Origin: an uncultured Actinomycetes bacterium
GTDB taxonomy: Bacteria > Actinomycetota > Thermoleophilia > Solirubrobacterales > Thermoleophilaceae
Reading direction: 5' to 3'
Assembly (NCBI GenBank): GCA_946481495.1
Contig: CAMLNW010000021.1
Coordinates: 1 to 17,965, forward strand
Length of the DNA: 17,965 nucleotides
Part shown: in pieces, positions 6,821-13,750 of the stretch
How the letters are laid out: each line of letters starts with the position of its first letter
How positions within the stretch are numbered: the stretch's first letter is position 1
The notes under the pieces: model-generated
Told to the model about the DNA's origin: nothing
Databases searched by the model: none
The model's input: the letters and a program-made list of their open reading frames with translations, nothing else
Made by a program: the position numbers and the translations under genes

Positions 6821-7071
6821 CGGCCGTCGTTCATCCGGCGTACGAGCTCATCGTCCTCGAGCTGTCCAGCCAGCTGAGTCGCCTTGGTCAGGTCGATCTT
6901 CGGCGTGCCCATCCGCTTGGTCTTCACCCGGTAGGGAGAGGACTTGCGCGACTTCTCGAGACCGCTCCGGATGGCCTCGTTGATCTCGGTCTTGAACGGA
7001 ACTCCGCGCGCGTGCGCCCGATCCTTCAGCTGGGCAGCGAGATCGTCGTCGAGGGTCACCGTCGTCCGCAT
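6817..7071 (-). CDS. vapB: VapB-type ribbon-helix-helix antitoxin
   Basis: An 84-residue protein. The N-terminal MRTTVTLDDDLAAQLKDRA with a following helix (FKTEINEAIRSGLEKS) is a ribbon-helix-helix DNA-binding fold. The C-terminal part (KIDLTKATQLAGQLEDDEL) should wrap the toxin. It precedes vapC with a GTGA overlap. TATGAT lies exactly 6 nt before the ATG and four hexamer repeats cover the promoter, so a leaderless, autoregulated transcript is likely. Antitoxin identity follows from fold, size and position next to the PIN toxin. Confidence 0.92.
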   Translation of the reverse strand: MRTTVTLDDDLAAQLKDRAHARGVPFKTEINEAIRSGLEKSRKSSPYRVKTKRMGTPKIDLTKATQLAGQLEDDELVRRMNDGR

Positions 7072-7075
7072 GGAC

Positions 7076-7111
7076 GCATCATAGCATCACGTAGGGAGCA
7101 TCAATACATCA
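7076..7111 (-). promoter_or_regulatory. vapBC promoter with four direct hexamer repeats (likely VapB operator)
   Basis: Read on the minus strand, TGATGC occurs three times and TGATGT once (plus-strand starts 7076, 7084, 7098, 7106). The spacing is 8, 14 and 8 bp, that is, two pairs. The repeats overlap a TATGAT -10 (7078-7083) and a TATTGA/TTGATG -35 region (7099-7106). The -10 lies 6 nt before the vapB ATG, placing the predicted first transcribed base on the start codon. Paired short repeats over a promoter suit binding by ribbon-helix-helix dimers. Operator function is inferred. Confidence 0.6.
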
Positions 7112-7128
7112 CTCCCGGCCTACTGCGC

Positions 7129-7419
7129 TCAGCGGTCTGGCGCCTCGGGAAGGTTCTTGATGCCCTCCCGGGTGTGCCACTTGGAGAAGTTGTCCTCCAT
7201 GGCGTCGATCAGCTCGCGCATGAAGCGCGGCGAGAGGTTGATCCGCGAGACGACGACCCCGGGGACCGACTCCTCCTCGATCTCGTGGTCGACCCGCGCA
7301 AAGGTGATCGTGAACTCGTAGTCCGAGTGGCTGACGTTCGCGAAGTTCGCGTAGTGGCCGGCCATCACCTCCGGATCGGCGTGGATGTCGAAGTGGCGCT
7401 CTCCGTCTGGCTCGGGCAT
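7129..7419 (-). CDS. DUF3467 family protein
   Basis: A 96-residue soluble protein resembling DUF3467. The pattern is HADPEVMAGHYANFANVSHSDYEFTITFARVD, then VSRINLSPRFMRELIDAMEDNFSKWHTREG. In this family a short β region is followed by a helix with PxxAKxLxxxLxxNIxxYE-like spacing. Its biochemical function is not established. The ATG at 7419 is preceded by GATACT at a 6-nt distance, so the mRNA may be leaderless; there is no clear ribosome site. It is divergent from rlmH with only 31 bp between starts, and 57 bp upstream of vapB in the same direction, yet vapBC appears to have its own promoter. Confidence 0.82.
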   Translation of the reverse strand: MPEPDGERHFDIHADPEVMAGHYANFANVSHSDYEFTITFARVDHEIEEESVPGVVVSRINLSPRFMRELIDAMEDNFSKWHTREGIKNLPEAPDR

Positions 7420-7424
7420 GGCCG

Positions 7425-7431
7425 TAGTATC
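7425..7431. promoter_or_regulatory. Overlapping divergent -10-like hexamers between DUF3467 gene and rlmH
   Basis: TAGTAT on the plus strand (7425-7430) and GATACT on the minus strand (7426-7431) share five base pairs in a 31-bp gap. The minus hexamer is 6 nt from the DUF3467 ATG, the plus hexamer 20 nt from the rlmH ATG. Neither has a good -35, so this is a tentative call. Confidence 0.35.
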
Positions 7432-7450
7432 GCAGCCTCGTGGAGGCTCG

Positions 7451-7858
7451 ATGAGGATTCTCGTTCTGGCCGTCGGACGGCTGCGCCCGCCCTACGTCGA
7501 CGACGTCCAGCACTACAAGAAGCTGCTCGCCGGGCATGCGCGGCTGGAGCTGATCGAGGTCCGCGCCGACGAGGACGTATCGCGCCGGATTCCCGATCGC
7601 GTGTTCACGGTTCTGCTCGCTGCTGGCGGCAAGACCTACGACTCCGAGGGCTTCAGCCGCTTCCTCGAGGATCGCCGCCAGTCCGGCATGAACCTCTGCT
7701 TCATCATCGGTGGCCCGCGCGGCTTGGACCTTGAGGGAGTCGACATGAAGCTGTCGCTCGGGCCGATGACGCTCCCGCACCAGCTCGCCCGCGTCGTGCT
7801 GCTCGAGCAGCTCTATCGCGGCCACAAGATCCTGGCCGGCGAGCCGTACCACTACTAA
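7451..7858 (+). CDS. rlmH: 23S rRNA (pseudouridine1915-N3)-methyltransferase RlmH
   Basis: A 135-residue SPOUT methyltransferase that methylates pseudouridine 1915 in helix 69 of 23S rRNA in assembled ribosomes, using S-adenosylmethionine. Marks are MRILVLAVGRLR at the N-terminus, CFIIGGPRGLD (the glycine-rich cofactor loop) and the C-terminal ARVVLLEQLYRGHKILAGEPYHY, whose final aromatic/His residues reach the target base. E. coli and S. aureus proteins are about 155-159 residues; this one is shorter in the middle. TGGAGG lies 4 nt before the ATG. The argS gene follows almost directly, so the two are probably one transcript. Confidence 0.96.
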   Translation: MRILVLAVGRLRPPYVDDVQHYKKLLAGHARLELIEVRADEDVSRRIPDRVFTVLLAAGGKTYDSEGFSRFLEDRRQSGMNLCFIIGGPRGLDLEGVDMKLSLGPMTLPHQLARVVLLEQLYRGHKILAGEPYHY

Positions 7859-7879
7859 GTGCATAGGCTGCGACGCTCG

Positions 7880-9505
7880 ATGGCCGATCCCGTCAAGGAC
7901 CTCAGCGATGCAGTGATCGCCGCCGCGGAGTCGCTTGGCGGGGCCCCTGCCAAAGCGCCGACTCTGGAGCGGCCGCCGCAGGCGGATCTGGGGGATTACT
8001 CGACGAATGCGGCGATGATGCTGGCGGGAGCGCTGAAACAGTCGCCGCGGGACATCGCGGAGCGGCTTGGCGAGGAGCTGAGCGGTCAGCTGGGCGACGC
8101 GGTCGAGGGGGTGGAGGTCGCCGGACCGGGGTTCCTCAACGTCTTCCTCGGCGATCGCTGGATCAAGGGCGCCGCGGCGGCCGCGCTCGCCGACGGCGAG
8201 GACTTCGGTCGGACCGTTGTGGAGACACCGGAGCGGGTCAATTTGGAGTTCGTCAGCGCCAATCCGACCGGGCCCATCACGGTCGCCGCCGCGCGGCATG
8301 CCGCGTACGGCGACTCGCTCGCGCGGGTGCTGGAGCTGTCGGGTAGCGACGTCGACCGCGAGTACTACGTCAACGACTACGGCGGCCAGGTGCAGCGCTT
8401 CGCGGCCTCGATCCGGGCGCGGGCGCTCGGCGAGGAGCCGCCCGAGGACGGCTACCAGGGCGAGTACGTCAAGGACGTCGCGGCGCAGATCGACGGGGCG
8501 GCCGAGCTGGACGACGACGGGTTGGCGCAGCGCGGCGTCGCGATCATGCTGGAGGCTGTCGAGGCGACGCTGACGCGCTTCCGCGTCCACATGGATCGCT
8601 TCTCGAGCGAGCGCGCGCTGCAGGAGGGCGGCGCTGTCGACACCGCGATCGAGCGGCTGCGCGAGCGCGGCCACGTCTACGAGCACGACGGCGCGACCTG
8701 GCTGCGCAGCACCGACTTCGGCGACGACAAGGACCGCGTGCTGCGCCGCAGCAACGGCGAGAAGACCTATTTCGCCGCTGACATCGCCTACCACGAGGAC
8801 AAGCGCGAGCGCGGCTACGATCACGTCGTCGACGTCCTCGGCGCCGACCACCACGGCTACCTCGGGCGGATGAAGGCCGCCTGGCAGGCGCTCGGCGGCG
8901 ATCCCGAGCGGCTCGAGCAGGTGGTGATGCAGCTCGTCAACCTGCTCGAGGACGGCCAGCGCGCCCAGATGTCGAAGCGCGGGGGGCAGTTCGTGACGCT
9001 CGACGAGCTCGTCGACGACATCGGCGTCGACGCCACGCGCTGGTTCCTCGTTCAACGCGGACCGGACACGACACTCGACGTCGATCTCGACCTTGCGCGC
9101 AGCCGCAGCCAGGATAACCCGGTCTACTACGCCCAGTACGCCCACGCGCGGATCGCCAGCATCCTGCGCCGCGCCGCCGACGGGCAGGTCGCGGCCGCCG
9201 TCGCCGGCGATCTCGCCGCCAGCCCCGAGCAGCTGCACCCCAGCGCCCGCGACCTCGTCAAGAAGCTGCTCGAGCTGCCGGAGGAGGTCCGGCTCGCCGC
9301 CGACCGCCGCGCGCCGCACCGGATTGCCGTCTACGTGACTGAGGTCGCCCAGTCGTTCTCGGCCTTCTACCGCGACTGCAAGGTGATCGGCGCCGCCGAC
9401 GAGGGTGGCGACGAGGACCTCAGGCTCGCGCTCTGCGAGCTGACCCGCCGCGTCATCGCCCGCTGCCTGGACCTGCTCGGGGTCGAGGCGCCGGACGAGA
9501 TGTAG
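7880..9505 (+). CDS. argS: Arginyl-tRNA synthetase with atypical HIGH motif
   Basis: A class I synthetase that charges tRNA-Arg. From the ATG at 7880 it is 541 residues; a GTG at 7859, one base after the rlmH stop, would add seven. Neither start has a strong ribosome site. The N-terminal domain (PPQADLGDYSTNAAMMLA) is typical of ArgS. The catalytic part has NLEFVSANPTGPITVAAARHAAYGD, where the usual LHVGHAR signature reads ITVAAAR (133-139). Next come YYVNDYGGQVQ, TYFAADIAYHEDK, DVLGADHHGYLGRMKAA and the KMSKS equivalent QMSKRGG (363-369). The C-terminal anticodon domain has NPVYYAQYAHARI. It looks complete. It converges on ccdA with only 4 bp between stop codons and no obvious terminator. 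Confidence 0.95.
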   Translation: MADPVKDLSDAVIAAAESLGGAPAKAPTLERPPQADLGDYSTNAAMMLAGALKQSPRDIAERLGEELSGQLGDAVEGVEVAGPGFLNVFLGDRWIKGAAAAALADGEDFGRTVVETPERVNLEFVSANPTGPITVAAARHAAYGDSLARVLELSGSDVDREYYVNDYGGQVQRFAASIRARALGEEPPEDGYQGEYVKDVAAQIDGAAELDDDGLAQRGVAIMLEAVEATLTRFRVHMDRFSSERALQEGGAVDTAIERLRERGHVYEHDGATWLRSTDFGDDKDRVLRRSNGEKTYFAADIAYHEDKRERGYDHVVDVLGADHHGYLGRMKAAWQALGGDPERLEQVVMQLVNLLEDGQRAQMSKRGGQFVTLDELVDDIGVDATRWFLVQRGPDTTLDVDLDLARSRSQDNPVYYAQYAHARIASILRRAADGQVAAAVAGDLAASPEQLHPSARDLVKKLLELPEEVRLAADRRAPHRIAVYVTEVAQSFSAFYRDCKVIGAADEGGDEDLRLALCELTRRVIARCLDLLGVEAPDEM

Positions 9506-9509
9506 CCGG

Positions 9510-10259
9510 TTAGATGTCCGAGAAGATGTTGATCCCGAGGTCGTCCATCAGGTTCAACGCCTCGGCGTTCAGGCGCGTCAGCTCGTTGCTGTAGAGCAGC
9601 CAGCCCATCGCGATCAGGATCGCGCCGGAGATCACGGTGATCGCCGCGTAGTGATTGCGGAAGAAACGGAAGAAGCTGGACACCCGTGAGAAGGCGACCG
9701 CGCAGAGGATGAACGGCACCGCCAGCCCCAGCGCGTAGAAGGCGAGCAGGACGCCGCCATGACTGACCGTCGACTCGTTCGAGGCGGCGGTCAGGACGGC
9801 GCCGAGCGTCGGGCCGGTGCAGGGCAGCCAGGCGATCGCGAACGCCAGGCCGGCGACGATTGGCCCGCCGGTGCCGGCGTGGGCGAGCAGCGCCTCGGGC
9901 CGCCACTCGCGGTTGAGCCGGCTGATGAACAGCGTGCCGATGAAGAACGCGCCGAGCAGCATCAGCACCACGCCCGAGATCTCGCGCAGTAATTGGCGGT
10001 GGTCCTGCAGCGTCTGGCCGAGCCCGGTCGCGGTCATCCCGAGCGCGACGAACATCAGCGAGAACGAGATGCAGAACAGCAACGCCGGCAGCAGCACGTC
10101 GCGGCGCGACTTGCCGGCCTCGATGTCGGCGAACGAGACGCCGGAGATCGTCGACAGGTAGCCCGGCACGAGCGGCAGCACGCACGGCGAGATGAACGAG
10201 ATGAAGCCGACCGCGAACGCGGCGACGACCGTCGTGTCGACCGTGTCGGCGCCGATCAC
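9510..10259 (-). CDS. ccdA: CcdA-type thiol-disulfide electron carrier membrane protein
   Basis: A 249-residue protein with six or more membrane helices. CcdA/DsbD-β proteins pass electrons from cytoplasmic thioredoxin across the membrane to extracytoplasmic thiol proteins. The two redox cysteines are visible: Cys26 in FISPCVLPLVPGYLS and Cys147 in AWLPCTGPTLGAVL, with the expected proline surroundings. The GTG at 10259 overlaps the ccmH stop as GTGA. As the last gene after tlpA and ccmH it probably supplies reductant to both for heme-site thiol reduction in cytochrome c maturation. Confidence 0.94.
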   Translation of the reverse strand: MIGADTVDTTVVAAFAVGFISFISPCVLPLVPGYLSTISGVSFADIEAGKSRRDVLLPALLFCISFSLMFVALGMTATGLGQTLQDHRQLLREISGVVLMLLGAFFIGTLFISRLNREWRPEALLAHAGTGGPIVAGLAFAIAWLPCTGPTLGAVLTAASNESTVSHGGVLLAFYALGLAVPFILCAVAFSRVSSFFRFFRNHYAAITVISGAILIAMGWLLYSNELTRLNAEALNLMDDLGINIFSDI

Positions 10260-10720
10260 AGCTCGTAGCGCTCCAGGTCGGCGTCGAGCCGCTTGGCGGC
10301 GGCGCTGTCCTCGCCCGGTCCAGTAGCGGCAGCGGGCCCGCCGCCCCCTCCGCGCCAGCGCCGCGCGGCGACCGCGATCCCACCGGCGGCCAGCAGCACC
10401 GCCAGCGCCGGAACGAGGTAGGCGCCGAGGTTGAACCCCTCGGCCTCCGGCAGCGCCAGCACGCCCGGGCCGTACTGGGCGACGAGGATCTCCTTGATCT
10501 CCTCCTTCGAACGGCAGCGCTCGACCAGCCGCTGGATGAATGCGCGCTCGCGGTTCGCCTGCGGGGCCTCGGTCGCGAGCCCGAGCGGTGTGCCGCAGAC
10601 CGGGCACATCACCTCGGCCTCGACGGCGGCGAGCGTCGTCTTCGGGCAGTCGGCGGCGGTTGCCGTGGTTGGCAGCACCAGTGCGACGAACGCCGCCAGT
10701 ACGAAGAGCGCGCGCCTCAC
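10256..10720 (-). CDS. ccmH: CcmH/CycL/NrfF-family apocytochrome c thiol oxidoreductase
   Basis: A 154-residue protein with a signal peptide (MRRALFVLAAFVALVLPTTATA), the redox motif CPVC (39-42) in AEVMCPVCGTPLGLATEAPQ, the family pattern RERAFIQRLVERCRSKEEIKEILVAQYGPGVLALP, one membrane helix (AYLVPALAVLLAAGGIAVAA) and a cytoplasmic tail. CcmH proteins reduce the CxxCH cysteines of apocytochrome c outside the membrane. Cys25 (ADCPK) is an extra cysteine near the signal cleavage site. The GTG at 10720 overlaps the tlpA stop as GTGA and the 3' end overlaps ccdA likewise. Confidence 0.92.
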   Translation of the reverse strand: MRRALFVLAAFVALVLPTTATAADCPKTTLAAVEAEVMCPVCGTPLGLATEAPQANRERAFIQRLVERCRSKEEIKEILVAQYGPGVLALPEAEGFNLGAYLVPALAVLLAAGGIAVAARRWRGGGGGPAAATGPGEDSAAAKRLDADLERYEL

Positions 10721-11267
10721 GACCGCTCCAGCAGCGGCGCCACGTTCTCGCGCATCCAGCGCTCGTCGACCGCGCCGCGGCGCAGCGCGACGATCCGCCC
10801 GCGCTCGTCGATCACGAACGTCTCGGGATAGCCGACGACGCCGTAGTCGATCAGCGACTCGCCCTCGGGGTCGCGCAGCATCGGATAGGTCAGGCCGTAC
10901 TCGCGCACGAACGCGCGCGCGTCGCCGTCGACGTCGAGCGCGTCGATCCCGAGCACCGTCCCGCGCCCGTCGCGCGAGATCCGCCGGTGCCAGCGCTCGA
11001 GCAGCGGCGACTCCTCACGGCACGGATCGCACCACGACGCCCAGGCGTTCAGGATGACGATCTTGCCGCGGTAGTCGGCGAGCGACTCGCGGCCGTCGCC
11101 GGACAGCCGCGGCAGGTCGAAGTCCGGCGCCTCGACCGTCTCCCCGCGCGCCAGCGCGTCGTCGATCCCATGGTCGGGTCGCTGGCGACCAGTCCATAGG
11201 CGAGCAGCCCCAGCAGGGCGACAACGCCGACGATCGCGGCAACGGCAAGGGGGGAGAGGCGTTTCAT
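10717..11267 (-). pseudogene. TlpA/ResA/CcmG-like thioredoxin, apparent single-base frameshift
   Basis: The N-terminal membrane anchor MKRLSPLAVAAIVGVVALLG... up to LVASDP reads in one frame from the ATG at 11267. The rest, from HGIDDALARGETVEAPDFDLPRL to the TGA at 10717, reads in the next frame. The latter contains the redox site WASWCDPCREE, IDALDVDGDARAFVREYGLTYPM and VVGYPETFVIDERG, all typical of TlpA/ResA thioredoxins that reduce apocytochrome c or CcmH. One extra base in the GGG run at 11176-11178 (CCC on the coding strand) would join SDPDHGIDDALA into a 183-residue protein. It is either a recent frameshift mutation or a base missing from the sequence. The family assignment is solid; whether the gene is broken is open. 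The tRNA-Gly lies 9 bp upstream. Confidence 0.88.
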
Positions 11268-11276
11268 CCCGGGGAA

Positions 11277-11349
11277 AGCGGACGACGGGGGTCGAACCCG
11301 CGACCTCGAGCTTGGGAAGCTCGCGCTCTACCAACTGAGCTACGTCCGC
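11277..11349 (-). tRNA. tRNA-Gly(CCC)
   Basis: A 73-nt cloverleaf. The acceptor arm GCGGACG pairs with CGTCCGC, the D arm is GCTC-AGTTGGTA-GAGC, the anticodon arm CGAGC-TTCCCAA-GCTCG has anticodon CCC, the variable loop is AGGTC, and the T arm GCGGG-TTCGACC-CCCGT has one G-U pair. The discriminator base is U, as usual for bacterial tRNA-Gly. The 3' CCA is not encoded (TTC follows). It reads GGG codons. Confidence 0.96.
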
Positions 11350-11359
11350 GCGACTGCCG

Positions 11360-11365
11360 AGTCTA
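11360..11365 (-). promoter_or_regulatory. Possible -10 element of the tRNA-Gly transcript
   Basis: TAGACT on the minus strand lies 10 nt upstream of the first tRNA base, the right place for a short tRNA 5' leader. No convincing -35 hexamer is seen. If used, it may also drive the tlpA-ccmH-ccdA genes. Confidence 0.35.
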
Positions 11366-11426
11366 GCTCCGCGCCGGCCGCGGTGAGACGGCAGGTGATC
11401 GCCCCGAGCCTGTTGAATCACCGTTC

Positions 11427-12209
11427 GTGCCGACCCTCGCGGACATCCTGCCCCTGCTGGCGCAGGTCGACATAGAGGTGTCGCAGGACTTCCTCGGCAA
11501 GCCGGGGCAGCGGGCCGGCTTCCTGGTGCTCGCCGGGCTGCTCGGCGGGTTCCTGTTCATCCGCACGAGCGCACGGCTGATCCGGATGCAGGTGAGCTGG
11601 TGGCCGGGCAACGTCGAGACGTCGAGCGGCCTGCACATCCACCATCTGGTGTGGGGGATCTTGACGATCATGCTGACCGGCTTCCTCGCCTTCTCGTTCC
11701 AGCCGGACAGCCCGTGGATCGAGATGCTGGCGGTCGCGTTCGGCATCGGCTGCGGCCTGACGCTCGACGAGTTCGCGCTCTGGCTGCACCTCGAGGACGT
11801 CTACTGGAGCGAGGAGGGTCGCTCGTCGGTCGACGCCGTGATCATCGCGGTGCTGATCGGCTGGATGCTGGTCGTCGGGATCGCTCCGTTCGACAGCGGC
11901 GAGCAGGAGTCGGTCACGGCGCTGATCCTGGTCGTCTCGGTCAATCTCGTCTTCGTCGTGATCACCGTCAGCAAGGGCAAGCTGGTGACGGGGATGGTCG
12001 GCGCGCTGATACCGCTGCTCGCGGTCGTCGGCGCGATCCGCCTCGCCAAGCCCAACTCGCGCTGGGCGAAGCGCCGCTACAAGCCGGACAGCCGCAAGCT
12101 GCGCCGCTCCACCGAGCGCTTCAAGTGGATCGACGCGGTCGAGGACCGGGCGATCAACCTGATCGGCGGCCGCCCGTCCGATGACGCGGACGGCGGCGCT
12201 GGTTCGTAG
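11427..12209 (+). CDS. Polytopic membrane protein of unknown function with HIHH motif
   Basis: A 260-residue protein from the GTG at 11427. Five or six hydrophobic segments are visible (about 29-46, 73-93, 99-115, 137-155, 167-180, 186-205), followed by a basic cytoplasmic tail (RWAKRRYKPDSRKLRRSTERFK). Conserved-looking features are GLHIHHLVWGI at the start of one helix and LTLDEFALWLHLEDVYWSEEGRSSVDAV between helices. I recall similar unnamed actinobacterial membrane proteins with the same His-rich and DEFALWL segments. The His and acidic residues could bind metal or act catalytically in the membrane, but nothing shows this directly. It ends 17 bp before the GH gene and probably shares its transcript. 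Confidence 0.8.
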   Translation: MPTLADILPLLAQVDIEVSQDFLGKPGQRAGFLVLAGLLGGFLFIRTSARLIRMQVSWWPGNVETSSGLHIHHLVWGILTIMLTGFLAFSFQPDSPWIEMLAVAFGIGCGLTLDEFALWLHLEDVYWSEEGRSSVDAVIIAVLIGWMLVVGIAPFDSGEQESVTALILVVSVNLVFVVITVSKGKLVTGMVGALIPLLAVVGAIRLAKPNSRWAKRRYKPDSRKLRRSTERFKWIDAVEDRAINLIGGRPSDDADGGAGS

Positions 12210-12226
12210 TCTTCGCTGAGCCCTCT

Positions 12227-13750
12227 GTGAAGCCGACGATCGTCCTAACCCTGCTCGCCGCGCTCCTGCTGCTTCCGTCGGCGGCCTCGGCGTCGTCGAC
12301 TCAGATGTCGATCCTCCAGGACGACGCGACCTTCGTTTACGGCAGCGGACGCGACCTCGAGGCGACGATGGCCGAGGCGAAGGCGATCGGCGCCGACGCG
12401 ATCCGCGTCTTCATCAGCTGGCACTCGGTCTCGCCAGGCCAGGACTCGCGCCGACGCCCGGCCGGCTTCGATCCCGGCAATCCGGATTCGCCCGGCTACG
12501 CGTGGGGGATGTACGACTCGCTCGTCGACCGCGCGCGTCGCAACGGGCTGAAGCTGCTGATGGTGCTGTCGCCGTCGATTCCCTACTGGGCGTCGGAGCA
12601 GCCCTCGCGCTGCCCGCACCTGATCGGCGGCTATCAGCAGCTCGGCAAGTCGTGCATGTGGAAGCCGTCGCCGGCGCTGTTCGCCCAGTTCGTCAAGGCG
12701 GCGGTCAAGCGCTACGGCTCGACGGCGACCAGCGCGGGGGGTGCCTTCGGCGGCCAGGTCGCGCTCTGGTCGCTCTGGAACGAGCCCAACCTCGAGCACT
12801 ACATCTGGCCCCAGCTCCAGCGCAGCCGCTACGGGACAATCGACCTCGGCGCCGCCCGCTACCGCCAGCTCTGGCTGGCCGGCTGGAAGGCGATCGCCAA
12901 GTACGACCCGCCGAGCCGCAACAAGGTGCTGTTCGGCGAGACGGCGGCGATCAGCTCGCCGATCGACACGCTCTACGCGGCGCTTTGCCTCGACGAGGAC
13001 GGCAACCCGTTCAAGGGCCGGATGCGCACCCTGCAGGGCTGCGGCAAGGTCCAGAAGCTGCCGATCGCCGGCCTCGCGCTGCACCCGTACAACAACTTCG
13101 CGATCGGCTCGGTCTTCACGCGCAGCCACACCAAGGACTCGCTCGCGATGGGCTATGTGTCGCGAGCCCACAAGCTGCTCGACCGCGCGGCCCGCCATGG
13201 CCGCATCCCCGGCGGACGCGGCATCTACGTGACCGAGTTCGGCTTCCAGTCGAGCCCGCCGAACCCGTTCGGCGACGCGCTCTCGCTCAGCCGCCAGGCG
13301 GGGGCAATCAACGAGGCCGACCGGCTCTTCTTCGGCGACAAGCGCGTGCGCTCGGTCGCCCAGTACGAGCTCTACGACGTCGGCAACCCGGGCGAGTTCA
13401 ACACCGGCCTGCGCTTCGCCGACGGCGAGCCGAAACCCTCGCTCGCCGCTTACCGGATGCCGCTCGTCGTGACGCGGAGTCGCGGCCCCGAGCGCATTGA
13501 GGTCTGGGGCCAGGTGCGCCCTGCGACCGGACGGGTGCGGCTGGTCGTCGAGAACGTCGGCGGCGGGCCGTCCGGTGAGGATGTCGTCGTCGGCCGGCCG
13601 CTGACCAACGCGGCTGGCTACTACCGCTTCTTCGTCAGCCGGCGCTGCGCGGTGTGCATGCGGCTTCGCGCGACTTGGACCGCCCCGGACGGCAAGCTGC
13701 TGCATAGCCGTGTCGCCGTAGCGGGCCAGCCGATCGCCTACCGCGAGTGA
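12227..13750 (+). CDS. Secreted clan GH-A glycoside hydrolase-like protein (copy 1)
   Basis: A 507-residue protein from the GTG at 12227, with signal peptide MKPTIVLTLLAALLLLPSAASAS. The body is a TIM-barrel glycosidase of clan GH-A. The probable acid/base is Glu186 in SLWNEPNLEHY and the probable nucleophile Glu337 in GIYVTEFGFQ, at the ends of strands β4 and β7 as in cellulase-like families. LMVLSPSIPYWASEQPSRC and GLALHPYNNF are further barrel segments. A C-terminal β-type domain begins near EVWGQVRPATGR and holds a CAVC pair. The protein at 16402-17928 is a clear paralogue across both domains. Substrate unknown; it could hydrolyse or transglycosylate an exported glycan. The next gene, a GT-C-like protein, overlaps the stop as GTGA. 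Confidence 0.88.
   Translation: MKPTIVLTLLAALLLLPSAASASSTQMSILQDDATFVYGSGRDLEATMAEAKAIGADAIRVFISWHSVSPGQDSRRRPAGFDPGNPDSPGYAWGMYDSLVDRARRNGLKLLMVLSPSIPYWASEQPSRCPHLIGGYQQLGKSCMWKPSPALFAQFVKAAVKRYGSTATSAGGAFGGQVALWSLWNEPNLEHYIWPQLQRSRYGTIDLGAARYRQLWLAGWKAIAKYDPPSRNKVLFGETAAISSPIDTLYAALCLDEDGNPFKGRMRTLQGCGKVQKLPIAGLALHPYNNFAIGSVFTRSHTKDSLAMGYVSRAHKLLDRAARHGRIPGGRGIYVTEFGFQSSPPNPFGDALSLSRQAGAINEADRLFFGDKRVRSVAQYELYDVGNPGEFNTGLRFADGEPKPSLAAYRMPLVVTRSRGPERIEVWGQVRPATGRVRLVVENVGGGPSGEDVVVGRPLTNAAGYYRFFVSRRCAVCMRLRATWTAPDGKLLHSRVAVAGQPIAYRE

Noticed and set aside
7109..9319. 736-residue open frame on the minus strand opposite rlmH and argS
   Set aside because: It is antisense to two well-conserved genes and has a low-complexity, Val/Leu/Arg-rich composition typical of GC-rich shadow frames.
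9506..9509. Terminator between argS and ccdA
   Set aside because: Only 4 bp separate the stop codons and I see no clear hairpin around them.
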